From: Burkholderiales bacterium
GTDB lineage: Bacteria > Pseudomonadota > Gammaproteobacteria > Burkholderiales > SG8-41
NCBI GenBank assembly: GCA_019746155.1
Contig: JAIESJ010000204.1
Coordinates: 1 to 13,203, forward strand
Reading direction: 5' to 3'
DNA: 13,203 nt
Below are positions 6,581 to 13,203 of the stretch, one piece after another. Below the pieces are notes generated by a model. The model ran no database searches. It was not told the origin of the DNA and saw only the letters and a list, made by a program, of their open reading frames with translations. The first letter of the stretch is position 1; each line of letters begins with the position of its first letter. Position numbers and translations under genes: made by a program.

Positions 6581-6581
6581 C

Positions 6582-7523
6582 ATGCTCACCTTCCAGCAGA
6601 TCATCCTCGCGCTCAATCAGTATTGGGACCGGCAGGGCTGCGTGTTGCTGCAACCCTACGACATGGAAGTCGGCGCCGGCACTTCGCACACCGCGACTTT
6701 CCTGCGCGCCATCGGTCCCGAACCGTGGCGCGCGGCCTATGTGCAGCCGTCGCGCCGCCCCAAGGACGGGCGCTATGGCGAAAACCCCAACCGCCTGCAG
6801 CACTACTATCAGTACCAGGTCGTGCTCAAGCCCTCGCCGCTCGACATCCTGGACCTCTATATCGGCTCGCTCGAAGCGCTCGGCATCGATCCCAAAGCGC
6901 ATGACATCCGCTTCGTCGAGGACGACTGGGAAAACCCGACGCTCGGCGCCTGGGGCCTGGGCTGGGAAGTGTGGTTGAACGGCATGGAAGTGACGCAGTT
7001 CACCTATTTCCAGCAAGTCGGCGGCCTCGACTGCAAGCCGATCACCGGCGAGATTACCTACGGCATCGAACGCCTCGCCATGTACCTGCAGGATGTGGAA
7101 AACGTGTTCGACCTGGTGTGGACGCCCGGCGTCACGTACCGCGACGTCTACCACCAGAACGAAGTCGAGCAGTCCACCTACAACTTCGAGCAATCGAATG
7201 CCGGAATGCTGTTCGAGCACTTCGGCCACTATGAGGCCGAGGCGCAGCGGTTGATGAAAGCGCGGCTCGCGCTGCCCGCCTACGAGATGGTGTTGAAGTG
7301 CGCGCACACCTTCAACCTGCTCGATGCGCGCGGCGCGATCTCGGTCACCGAGCGCGCCGCCTACATCGGCCGCATCCGCAACCTCGCGCGCGGCGTGTCG
7401 CAGGCGTACTTCGACTCCCGGCTGCGCAGCGATTTCCCGATGTGCGCGCCCGAGCAGTTGCGGCGCCTCGGCATCGATCTTCCAGCCCTGAAGGCCGCCC
7501 TGCAGCAGCGGGAAGCCGCATGA
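6582..7523 (+). CDS. glyQ: Glycyl-tRNA synthetase alpha subunit
   Basis: The catalytic subunit of the bacterial alpha2-beta2 glycyl-tRNA synthetase, which charges tRNA-Gly in the cytoplasm. The 313-residue product shows the highly conserved family blocks DMEVGAGTSHTATFLRAIGPEP, PSRRPKDGRYGENPNRLQHYYQYQV, DDWENPTLGAWGLGWEVWLNGMEVTQF, GEITYGIERLAMYLQ, YHQNEVEQSTYNFE and LLDARGAISVTER, in order. Length is close to the usual 300. The start MLTFQQIILALNQYW matches other betaproteobacterial GlyQ proteins as I remember them. No good Shine-Dalgarno is seen; the bases just upstream are the right arm of an inverted repeat, which could hide the start in a hairpin. The TGA stop overlaps the glyS ATG (ATGA at 7520-7523), coupling the two subunits. 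Confidence 0.98.
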   Translation: MLTFQQIILALNQYWDRQGCVLLQPYDMEVGAGTSHTATFLRAIGPEPWRAAYVQPSRRPKDGRYGENPNRLQHYYQYQVVLKPSPLDILDLYIGSLEALGIDPKAHDIRFVEDDWENPTLGAWGLGWEVWLNGMEVTQFTYFQQVGGLDCKPITGEITYGIERLAMYLQDVENVFDLVWTPGVTYRDVYHQNEVEQSTYNFEQSNAGMLFEHFGHYEAEAQRLMKARLALPAYEMVLKCAHTFNLLDARGAISVTERAAYIGRIRNLARGVSQAYFDSRLRSDFPMCAPEQLRRLGIDLPALKAALQQREAA

Positions 7524-9622
7524 GCGCGAATCTGCTGGTCGAGCTGTTCACCGAAGAACTGCCGCCGAAAGCGCTGAAGCGCCTGGGCGAAGCGTTTGCC
7601 GATCGAATTCTGAATGGCCTGGTGCAGGCCCGGCTGAAGACCCGCGATTCCGGCGGCATGCGGATCTTTGCCACACCGCGAAGACTGGCGGCATGGATAC
7701 CGGACGTCTTGCCCAAAGCCCCGGACCGGAGCGAGTCAAAGAAGCTGATGCCCTCGAAAGTGGCCTTTGGTACCGATGGCAAACCGAGCGCGGCACTCGT
7801 GAAACGTCTGGAAAAGGAAGGAGCCGAAGCCGGGCAACTCAGGCGTGGGACCGAGGGCGATGCCGAATACGTGTTCCTGCACCAGACGATCCCGGGCGTT
7901 ACGCTCGCCGCCGGCCTGCAGGCGGCGCTGGAAGACGCCCTCGCCCACCTGCCCATTCCCAAGGTGATGAGCTACCAGCTCGCCGACGGCGCGACCACGG
8001 TACGCTTCGTGCGCCCGGCACACGGATTGATTGCCCTGCACGGCGACAGGATAGTCGATGTCTGCATTCTGGGCCTGAAGGCAGACCGCGTCACTCATGG
8101 CCATCGCTTCCAGGGAGTCAAGGACATCCCGGTTGCAACGGCGGATGCCTATGAAGAAGCGCTCGCCGCGCACGGCAAGGTCATCGCCTCGTTCGACGAG
8201 CGCCGCGCCGAGATTGCGCGCCAGCTCGCGGGCAAAGCCGCTGCGCTGAAGGCCGCGCTCGGCGCGGAGGCCGACTACACGCTGCTGCTCGATGAAGTCA
8301 CGGCGCTGGTCGAATATCCCGCGGTCTACGCCGGCGAGTTCGATCCCGAGTTTCTCGCCGTGCCGCCGGAATGCCTGATCCTCACCATGCGGCAGAACCA
8401 GAAATATTTTCCGCTGTTCGACGGCAATCGCAGGCTGACCAACAACTTTCTCATCGTCAGCAACGTGAAGCTTGAAGACCCGAAGAACGTCATTGAAGGC
8501 AACCAGCGTGTGATCAGGCCGCGCCTGGCCGATGCGCGTTTTTTCTTCGAGACCGACAAGAAGACCAGGCTCGCCGAGCGCGTGCCGCAGCTTGCTACTA
8601 TCGTCTACCACAACAGGCTCGGCACCCAGCTCGAGCGCGTCGGGCGCGTGCGCGCGCTGGCGCAGGCGATCGCGCAGAAAATCGGCGCCGATCCGGCGCT
8701 CGCCGAGCGCGCGGCGCTGCTCGCCAAGGCCGATCTCGTCACCCACATGGTCGGCGAGTTCCCGGAGCTGCAAGGAACCATGGGGCGCTACTACGCGCTC
8801 GCCGATGGCGAAGACCCGCGCGTGGCGGACGCCATCGAGCAGCACTACCGGCCGCGCTTCGCCGGCGACGCGCTGCCCGGCAATGATGTCGCCACCGCAC
8901 TGGCGCTGGCCGACAAGCTGGAAACCCTTGCCGGGATGTTCGGCATCGGCCAGCAACCGACCGGGGACAAGGATCCGTTTGCCCTGCGCCGCCACGCCCT
9001 CGGCGTGATCCGCATGCTTGTCGAGGGTGATTTGCCCCTATCGCTTTTCGATCTCGTCGACTCGGCGTTTTCAGTGTTCCCGCGGGGAATGCTCGGCGAC
9101 GCGCATACGGATCTCGAAACCTTCGTTTTCGAACGTCTGCGCGGCCATCTGCGTGAGGCTGGCTATGGCGCGAACGAGATTGAAGCGGTACTGTGCATGC
9201 GCCCGGCGCAGCTTGATCAGGTGCCCCGCCAGCTCGAAGCCGTACGCGCCTTCGCCGGTCTGCCCGAAGCGGAGAGCCTCGCCGCGGCAAACAAGCGGGT
9301 AGTGAATATTCTCAAGCAGGCTGAAGCCAAGGGCGAGTCCTTCATAAACGCCGAAGCCGGCATGCTGAAGGAACCCGCCGAGCGTGCCTTGTTTGAAGCG
9401 CTCAGAAAAACATCACTGCGGGCCAATTCTCTTTTCAAGCAGGGCGACTACACGGGCTATTTGAAGACCTTCGCGGTTCTCAAGGCGCCGGTGGACGCGT
9501 TTTTCGATTCCGTAATGGTGATGGTCGACGATCATGAATTACGCCGCAATCGCCTCGCGCTTCTCGCCGATCTCCGTCGGGAAATGAACCAAGTCGCCGA
9601 CATTTCGAAGCTCGCCGCATAA
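7520..9622 (+). CDS. glyS: Glycyl-tRNA synthetase beta subunit
   Basis: The beta subunit of the alpha2-beta2 glycyl-tRNA synthetase, which supplies tRNA recognition. At 700 residues it is near the family's usual ~690. Family features seen: the N-terminal LLVELFTEELPPKAL, the B3/B4-like region, the block TALVEYPAVYAGEFDPEFLAVPPECLILTMRQNQKYFPLF, the HD-like middle region (ALLAKADLVTHMVGEFPELQGTMGRYYA), DPFALRRHALGVIRM, and the C-terminal DALR-like anticodon-binding part (KAPVDAFFDSVMVMVDD). The start is ATG 7520, inside the ATGA overlap with glyQ. The frame is open 222 bases further upstream, but that stretch only reads glyQ out of frame. The stop is followed by a heptamer array. Confidence 0.97.
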   Translation: MSANLLVELFTEELPPKALKRLGEAFADRILNGLVQARLKTRDSGGMRIFATPRRLAAWIPDVLPKAPDRSESKKLMPSKVAFGTDGKPSAALVKRLEKEGAEAGQLRRGTEGDAEYVFLHQTIPGVTLAAGLQAALEDALAHLPIPKVMSYQLADGATTVRFVRPAHGLIALHGDRIVDVCILGLKADRVTHGHRFQGVKDIPVATADAYEEALAAHGKVIASFDERRAEIARQLAGKAAALKAALGAEADYTLLLDEVTALVEYPAVYAGEFDPEFLAVPPECLILTMRQNQKYFPLFDGNRRLTNNFLIVSNVKLEDPKNVIEGNQRVIRPRLADARFFFETDKKTRLAERVPQLATIVYHNRLGTQLERVGRVRALAQAIAQKIGADPALAERAALLAKADLVTHMVGEFPELQGTMGRYYALADGEDPRVADAIEQHYRPRFAGDALPGNDVATALALADKLETLAGMFGIGQQPTGDKDPFALRRHALGVIRMLVEGDLPLSLFDLVDSAFSVFPRGMLGDAHTDLETFVFERLRGHLREAGYGANEIEAVLCMRPAQLDQVPRQLEAVRAFAGLPEAESLAAANKRVVNILKQAEAKGESFINAEAGMLKEPAERALFEALRKTSLRANSLFKQGDYTGYLKTFAVLKAPVDAFFDSVMVMVDDHELRRNRLALLADLRREMNQVADISKLAA

Positions 9623-9627
9623 CAGCC

Positions 9628-9734
9628 GTGAATCGTAAATCGTGAATAGCAAATGGTGGAAATGCCCTTGAGTCCCCCTCTTTGCTTTCGACGATTCACG
9701 GTTCACTATTTACCATTCACCATTTACCCTTCGC
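9628..9734. repeat. Heptamer array D: second repeat family between glyS and gmhB
   Basis: Forward 7-base units GTGAATC (9628), GTAAATC (9635), GTGAATA (9642) and GCAAATG (9649), then a degenerate GTGGAAATG. After a 28-base spacer (9665-9692), reverse units: GATTCAC (9693), GGTTCAC (9700), TATTTAC (9707), CATTCAC (9714), CATTTAC (9721) and CCTTCGC (9728), ending one base before the gmhB ATG. The units differ from the AAGGATG family, but the layout (7-base period, arm, short spacer, inverted arm, filling a gene junction) is the same. It makes up almost all of the 113-base glyS-gmhB gap. Confidence 0.92.
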
Positions 9735-9735
9735 C

Positions 9736-10269
9736 ATGAAACTCGTGATTTTGGACCGCGACGGCGTCATCAACCACGACAGCGCGTCGCACATCAAAAG
9801 CCCGGAGGAGTGGAAACCGATTCCCGGCAGCCTGGAGGCGATCGCCCGCCTCAACCAGGCCGGTTATCACGTAGTGCTAGCGACCAATCAATCGGGCGTA
9901 GGCCGCGGACTGTTCGAGATGGCGACGCTCAACGCCATCCATGACAAGATGCACCGCGCGCTCGGCCAGGTCGGCGGGCGCGTCGACGCCATTTTTTTCT
10001 GCCCGCACGCGCAGGACGCCGGCTGCAACTGCCGCAAGCCTAAACCCGGACTGCTCGAGGAAATCGCGCGCCGCTTCAACGTCACCCTGGAAGGCGTGCC
10101 CAGCCTCGGCGATTCGCTGCGCGACCTGGAAGCTTCCGCCGCCGTCGGCGCCCAGCCGATCCTGGTACTTACCGGCAAGGGCGAAAAAACCCGGAGCGAG
10201 GGCAAGTTGCCGGCCGGCACCCGGGTTTTCGCCGACCTCGCCGCAGCGGTCAAAGCCATCATCCGATGA
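9736..10269 (+). CDS. gmhB: GmhB, D-glycero-beta-D-manno-heptose 1,7-bisphosphate 7-phosphatase
   Basis: A cytoplasmic HAD-superfamily phosphatase that removes the 7-phosphate from heptose bisphosphate on the way to ADP-heptose, a building block of the LPS inner core. The 177-residue product has HAD motif I LDRDGVIN (Asp7 nucleophile, Asp9 acid/base), motif II ATNQSGVGRGLF, the zinc loop CPH...CNC (Cys89, His91, Cys97, Cys99), CRKPKPGLL, and motif IV GDSLRDLEA. The related histidinol phosphatases share this fold, but the lack of an HisB domain and the company of plsC and LPS genes favour GmhB. The start is ATG 9736; an upstream TTG at 9682 would only add repeat-encoded residues (FTIHHLPFA). 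No Shine-Dalgarno is visible because array D abuts the ATG. The stop overlaps the plsC ATG (ATGA). Confidence 0.94.
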   Translation: MKLVILDRDGVINHDSASHIKSPEEWKPIPGSLEAIARLNQAGYHVVLATNQSGVGRGLFEMATLNAIHDKMHRALGQVGGRVDAIFFCPHAQDAGCNCRKPKPGLLEEIARRFNVTLEGVPSLGDSLRDLEASAAVGAQPILVLTGKGEKTRSEGKLPAGTRVFADLAAAVKAIIR

Positions 10270-10994
10270 AGCCGGGCATCCTGCTGCGATCCTGCCTGTT
10301 TGCGCTGTTCCAGATCGTCGTCACCCCGATTTTCTCTGTTATCGCGCTTTCCACCTTTCCGTTCGGGCCGCTGACCCGCTACCGCATCATCTCCGGCTGG
10401 GCGCGGATGAACGTCGCCGCGGCGCGCATCCTCTGCGGCATACGCTATCGCGTGATCGGCGGCGAGCATATTCCGCGCGAGCCCTGCATCATCCTGTCCA
10501 AGCACCAGTCGGCGTGGGAAACCCTCGCCTTTCAGGTCATCCTGCCGCCGCACGTCTGGGTGCTCAAGCGCGAACTGCTGTGGCTGCCGTTTTTCGGCTG
10601 GGGACTGGCAATGCTCTCGCCGATCGCCATCGACCGTCGGGCCGGCGCACGCGCCTTGAAACAGACGCTCGATCAAGGCCGCGAGCGGCTCAGGCAGGGC
10701 TTCTCGATCGTGATCTTCCCGGAAGGCACGCGCATTGCGCCCGGCAAGCGCGGCAAGTACCACCCGGGTGGCGCCTGGCTCGCGGTGCAGACCGGCGCAC
10801 CGGTGCTGCCGGTCGCGCACAATGCAGGGGAATTCTGGCGGCGCAATGCTTTCCTGAAGCACCCGGGACTGGTCACGGTCAGCATCGGCGCACCGATCCG
10901 GCCGCAAAACATGAGTGCCGACGAACTCAACCAGCAAGTTGAGAACTGGATCGAATCCGAAATGCAGCGGATCGGCACGCATGAGAAAACCTAG
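10266..10994 (+). CDS. plsC: PlsC-type 1-acyl-sn-glycerol-3-phosphate acyltransferase
   Basis: A membrane-associated acyltransferase that converts lysophosphatidic acid to phosphatidic acid in phospholipid synthesis. The 242-residue product has an N-terminal hydrophobic helix (about residues 5-30), the catalytic motif as HQSAWE (His80 with Glu85 in place of the usual aspartate of HxxxxD), and the glycerol-phosphate-binding motif FPEGTR at residues 151-156, followed by the conserved VLPVAHNAGEFW region. The Glu variant occurs in a known proteobacterial subgroup (NlaA-like), so I expect it to be active. The ATG overlaps the gmhB stop by four bases; its 3' end overlaps the next gene by 14 bases, so gmhB-plsC-peptidase form one coupled unit. 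A lyso-ornithine or other specialised acyltransferase role cannot be excluded from sequence. Confidence 0.92.
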   Translation: MKPGILLRSCLFALFQIVVTPIFSVIALSTFPFGPLTRYRIISGWARMNVAAARILCGIRYRVIGGEHIPREPCIILSKHQSAWETLAFQVILPPHVWVLKRELLWLPFFGWGLAMLSPIAIDRRAGARALKQTLDQGRERLRQGFSIVIFPEGTRIAPGKRGKYHPGGAWLAVQTGAPVLPVAHNAGEFWRRNAFLKHPGLVTVSIGAPIRPQNMSADELNQQVENWIESEMQRIGTHEKT

Positions 10995-11745
10995 AACCGC
11001 CCAGCTCGAGCTGCCGTTCGGATTCCGGCGAACCGTACTGACGTCGCAGGCGCATATCTGCCTGGACGGCAGGCTGGTGAGCTACACGGTGAAGCGCAGC
11101 CGCAGGCGCAGTTCGATTTCCCTCACCATAGACGAGCATGGCTTGCGGGTAGGCGCGCCGTGGCAGGCCAGCCCGCGCGCGATCGAGGACCTGCTGCGCG
11201 AACATGACGCCTGGGTACTCAGGAAACTCGCCGAATGGCAGGAGCGCCGCCCTTCACCCCGCTGCTGGCAGGACGGGGAAACGCTGATGCTGCTGGGGCA
11301 GCCGTTGAGGCTCACACTGGTGCCGGACCAGCGGCAGATCCGCGTCGACGGCTCCCGGTTTATCGCCAGCCCGGCCTGGGCACGGAACGCGGACGAGATG
11401 AAAAAGAAGGTCACGGACTGGCTGCGGCGGGAGGCGCTGCAATGCTTCCGCGAGCGGATCGCGCATTTCCATCCGCTGCTTGAGGTTTCCGCGCCGGAAG
11501 TCCATCTTTCCAACGCCAGAACCCGCTGGGGCAGTTGCCATATCGGCGGCCGGATTCGTCTCAACTGGCGCTTGATCCAGATGCCGCTGCGCCTCGTCGA
11601 CTACGTGGTTGCCCACGAGCTCGCACATCTCGTGGAAATGAACCATTCGCCGCGCTTCTGGAAAACCGTCGCGCGCATCGTTCCGGACTATCGGGCGCGC
11701 AGGACCGAGATCAAGACCGAGGGTCATCGCTACCTGTTGGTCTAG
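10981..11745 (+). CDS. YgjP/DUF45-family zinc metallopeptidase
   Basis: A 254-residue predicted zinc-dependent hydrolase of the YgjP/DUF45 (SprT-like, sometimes labelled M48) family. The active-site motif is VVAHELAHLVEMNHSPRFW: His212, Glu213 and His216, with His222 as the likely third metal ligand (HExxH-x5-H). The upstream block ARTRWGSCHIGGRIRLNWRLIQMP is the family's hallmark. The N-terminal part holds the conserved YTVKRSRRRSSISLTIDEHGLRVGAP segment. There is no signal peptide, so it is cytoplasmic. Substrate and role are not established for this family. The start ATG 10981 lies 14 bases inside the end of plsC. The TAG stop (11743-11745) is immediately followed by a palindrome copy that probably caps the transcript. 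Position after gmhB-plsC is common in betaproteobacteria, as I recall. Confidence 0.9.
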   Translation: MRKPRTAQLELPFGFRRTVLTSQAHICLDGRLVSYTVKRSRRRSSISLTIDEHGLRVGAPWQASPRAIEDLLREHDAWVLRKLAEWQERRPSPRCWQDGETLMLLGQPLRLTLVPDQRQIRVDGSRFIASPAWARNADEMKKKVTDWLRREALQCFRERIAHFHPLLEVSAPEVHLSNARTRWGSCHIGGRIRLNWRLIQMPLRLVDYVVAHELAHLVEMNHSPRFWKTVARIVPDYRARRTEIKTEGHRYLLV

Positions 11746-11778
11746 GAGCTTGTCGGACTTGGGTCCGACAGGTTGCCA
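11746..11778. repeat. REP-like palindrome, copy 2
   Basis: GGAGCTTGTCGGACTTGG then GTCCGACAGGTTGCC. The inner stem TGTCGGAC (11751-11758) pairs perfectly with GTCCGACA (11763-11770) around a TTGG loop; the outer arms are imperfect. It matches copy 1 (6383-6418) through the shared core TTGTCGGACTTGG and TCCGACA. It begins right after the stop codon of the metallopeptidase and has no T-run. Confidence 0.87.
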
Positions 11779-11811
11779 GTGTCGGCTCCAGCGGCGGCGC
11801 TTCGACGGCTG

Positions 11812-11820
11812 TGCTAATAT
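11812..11820 (+). promoter_or_regulatory. Extended -10 promoter element upstream of lptM-lysA
   Basis: TGCTAATAT fits an extended -10 box (TG, one base, TAATAT at 11815-11820), 33 bases before the lptM ATG and downstream of the palindrome. No clear -35 is seen at 17-18 bases, which extended -10 promoters can do without. It would give lptM-lysA their own promoter. Confidence 0.5.
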
Positions 11821-11852
11821 TCGACGTCATTTTCGTCCCGGCCCCGCACATC

Positions 11853-12014
11853 ATGCGCATCGTCACCGCTCTTCTCTTCGCCGCCCTGCTTGGCGCATGC
11901 GGTTACAAAGGACCGCTGTACCTGCCCAAACCCGAAGCCCAGCCCGCCAAGCCTGCGCCGGCACCCCAGCAGGATCCCCGGAAAGCCGGGACGCAGGACC
12001 CGGCCGGCCAGTGA
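11853..12014 (+). CDS. lptM: LptM (YifL-like), small LPS-translocon lipoprotein
   Basis: A 53-residue outer-membrane lipoprotein. It has a signal peptide MRIVTALLFAALLGAC with lipobox LGAC (lipidated Cys16), directly followed by the family signature GYKGPLYLP; the rest is a low-complexity Pro/Ala/Gln-rich tail. In E. coli, LptM helps the LPS export complex LptD-LptE mature by promoting correct LptD disulfide bonding. The ATG at 11853 follows a probable extended -10 promoter; no strong Shine-Dalgarno is visible. The TGA stop overlaps the GTG start of lysA (GTGA at 12011-12014). The lptM-lysA pairing is common in proteobacteria. Its maturation would need the Lnt encoded upstream in this window. 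Confidence 0.88.
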   Translation: MRIVTALLFAALLGACGYKGPLYLPKPEAQPAKPAPAPQQDPRKAGTQDPAGQ

Positions 12015-13203
12015 CGTATTTCGGCTATAAAAACCGCGAACTGCACGCCGAGGCCGTCCCGCTCGGCCGTATTGCCGAACAGCAGGGCACGCCCTGCTTT
12101 GTCTACTCGCGCGCGGCGCTGACCGATGCCTGGCGCGCGTTCGACGCGGCGTTCAGGGACCGCGATCACCTCGTGTGCTACGCGGTCAAGGCCAATCCCA
12201 GCCTCGCCATCCTCAACCTGTTCGCGCGGCTGGGCAGCGGCTTCGACATCGTTTCGGGCGGCGAGCTGCAGCGCGTGCTCGCCGCCGGCGGCGACCCGCG
12301 CAAAGTCGTGTTCTCCGGGGTGGGGAAATCAGCGGATGAAATACGCCACGCGCTTGCCGCCGATATCCTGTGCTTCAACGTCGAGTCCGAAAGCGAACTG
12401 ATCCGGCTTGACCGCATCGCGGGCGAGCTTGGCCGGTCCGCCCCGGTCAGTCTGCGGGTCAATCCCGACGTCGACGCCGGGACCCACCCCTACATCGCCA
12501 CCGGGCTCAAGCAGAACAAGTTCGGTGTCGCCTACCGCGATGCGCTCGCGCTCTATCGCCGGGCGCGTGAGCTGCCGCACCTCAGAATCGAGGGCATCGA
12601 CTGCCATATCGGATCGCAGCTGACCGAGATCACGCCGTTCGCCGCGGCGCTGGAGAAGATGCTCGATCTGCTGGACCGCCTGCAGCAGGAAGGTTTCGCG
12701 ATTTCGCACCTCGACCTGGGCGGCGGGCTCGGCATCTGCTACCGGGACGAAACGCCGCCGACGGTCGGCGACTATGCGCGCGCCCTGATCGGTCTCATCG
12801 GCCAACGCCCCCAGAAGCTGCTGTTCGAGCCGGGGCGCTCCCTGGTCGGCAACGCGGGCATCCTGCTCACCCGTGTCGAGTACCTGAAACACGGGGAGGA
12901 AAAAAACTTTGCCATCGTCGATGCGGCGATGAACGACCTGATGCGGCCGGCACTCTACGATGCCTGGCATGAGGTGCTGCCCGTCGCCGCCGGGACGGCG
13001 GGCGGGGACAAGTACGAAATCGTCGGGCCGGTATGCGAGAGCGGCGACTTCCTGGCGCATGACCGGCAGCTGGCGCTGCGGGAGGGCGACCTGCTCGCCA
13101 TCATGTCGGCGGGCGCCTATGGCATGAGCATGAGCTCCAACTACAACACCCGCCCGCGCGCCGCCGAAGTGATGGTCGACGGCGCCATGTCGCACGTGAT
13201 CCG
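12011..13203 (+). CDS. lysA: Diaminopimelate decarboxylase (3' partial)
   Basis: A PLP-dependent enzyme that decarboxylates meso-diaminopimelate to L-lysine, the last step of lysine synthesis, in the cytoplasm. The frame is open without a stop from GTG 12011 to the window end (397 codons), so about 20 residues are missing at the C-terminus. Fold-type III features: Lys60 in CYAVKANPS, which binds PLP; DIVSGGEL; HIGSQ (His199); LDLGGGLGI; FEPGRSLVGNAG; and CESGD (Cys342), the substrate-binding motif reached from the partner subunit in the dimer. Near the end come SAGAYGMSMSSNYNTRPRAAEVMV blocks typical of LysA. The GTG start overlaps the lptM stop by four bases, so lysA is probably translated from the lptM transcript. 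Related ornithine/arginine decarboxylases lack this set of motifs. Confidence 0.96.
   Translation, partial: MTYFGYKNRELHAEAVPLGRIAEQQGTPCFVYSRAALTDAWRAFDAAFRDRDHLVCYAVKANPSLAILNLFARLGSGFDIVSGGELQRVLAAGGDPRKVVFSGVGKSADEIRHALAADILCFNVESESELIRLDRIAGELGRSAPVSLRVNPDVDAGTHPYIATGLKQNKFGVAYRDALALYRRARELPHLRIEGIDCHIGSQLTEITPFAAALEKMLDLLDRLQQEGFAISHLDLGGGLGICYRDETPPTVGDYARALIGLIGQRPQKLLFEPGRSLVGNAGILLTRVEYLKHGEEKNFAIVDAAMNDLMRPALYDAWHEVLPVAAGTAGGDKYEIVGPVCESGDFLAHDRQLALREGDLLAIMSAGAYGMSMSSNYNTRPRAAEVMVDGAMSHVI

Larger units (their letters stand above)
6271..6581. other. 311-base intergenic region upstream of glyQ
   Basis: No convincing protein gene. In order it holds a GC-rich self-complementary stretch (6275-6286), the intrinsic terminator (6292-6322), a possible promoter (-10 near 6354), a 15-bp-stem palindrome (6383-6418), and overlapping inverted repeats ending one base before the glyQ ATG (6543-6580). 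A 33-codon open frame at 6463-6564 (ATG CGA ATT ... TGC TAA) has an AGAGGA sequence 8 bases upstream and four glycine codons, but no recognisable homology; it could be a leader peptide or chance. Confidence 0.7.

Noticed and set aside
7298..7519. Possible 74-residue N-terminal extension of GlyS
   Set aside because: It only translates glyQ in another frame; the ATG at 7520 in the ATGA overlap matches the known GlyS N-terminus.
9682..9735. TTG start giving GmhB 18 extra residues
   Set aside because: The extra residues come from array D; the HAD motif sits at the usual distance from ATG 9736.
11535..11852. Upstream extension of the lptM frame to 159 codons
   Set aside because: It runs through the metallopeptidase gene in another frame and the palindrome; the signal peptide and lipobox define the start at 11853.
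12329..13195. Open frame on the - strand opposite lysA
   Set aside because: It shadows a gene with all LysA motifs; composition (Asp/His/Arg-rich) is typical of antisense frames.
1..13203. tRNA or rRNA genes, insertion sequences, phage or defence genes
   Set aside because: No cloverleaf, rRNA, transposase, integrase or defence-type domains were recognised by eye on either strand.

Overview
The window is a gene-dense, GC-rich stretch of chromosome from a Gram-negative bacterium, all on the + strand, most likely a betaproteobacterium. Three things suggest this: the order miaB-phoH-ybeY-corC-lnt, a two-gene glycyl-tRNA synthetase followed by gmhB, plsC and a YgjP-type metallopeptidase, and lptM directly before lysA. 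LPS and lipoprotein genes (gmhB, lptM, lnt) confirm an outer membrane. Genus cannot be fixed from the sequence.

Region 1 (1-5188): miaB (5' end cut off), phoH, ybeY, corC and lnt look like one operon for tRNA thiomethylation, RNA metabolism and ribosome maturation, and apolipoprotein acylation. miaB/phoH and phoH/ybeY overlap by 4 bases (TTGA, GTGA). The ybeY-corC and corC-lnt junctions, and one loop inside lnt, instead carry arrays of a 7-base repeat, AAGGATG, each followed by an inverted array.

Region 2 (5189-6581): a secreted two-domain rhodanese with its own intrinsic terminator, then a 311-base non-coding stretch. That stretch holds the terminator, a possible promoter, a 15-bp-stem palindrome, and a set of mutually exclusive inverted repeats ending one base before glyQ.

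Region 3 (6582-11745): glyQ-glyS (ATGA overlap), a second and different heptamer array, gmhB-plsC (ATGA overlap), and a YgjP/DUF45 metallopeptidase overlapping plsC. A second copy of the palindrome starts at the peptidase stop codon.

Region 4 (11746-13203): a likely promoter, the small lipoprotein gene lptM, and lysA (GTG start overlapping the lptM stop, 3' end cut off).

The genes themselves are ordinary housekeeping genes. The unusual content is the repeats. Two unrelated-sequence but identically built 7-base-period arm-loop-arm arrays sit at gene junctions. One of them supplies stop codons, candidate start codons and ribosome-binding-like sequence to its neighbours, and is translated in frame inside lnt.
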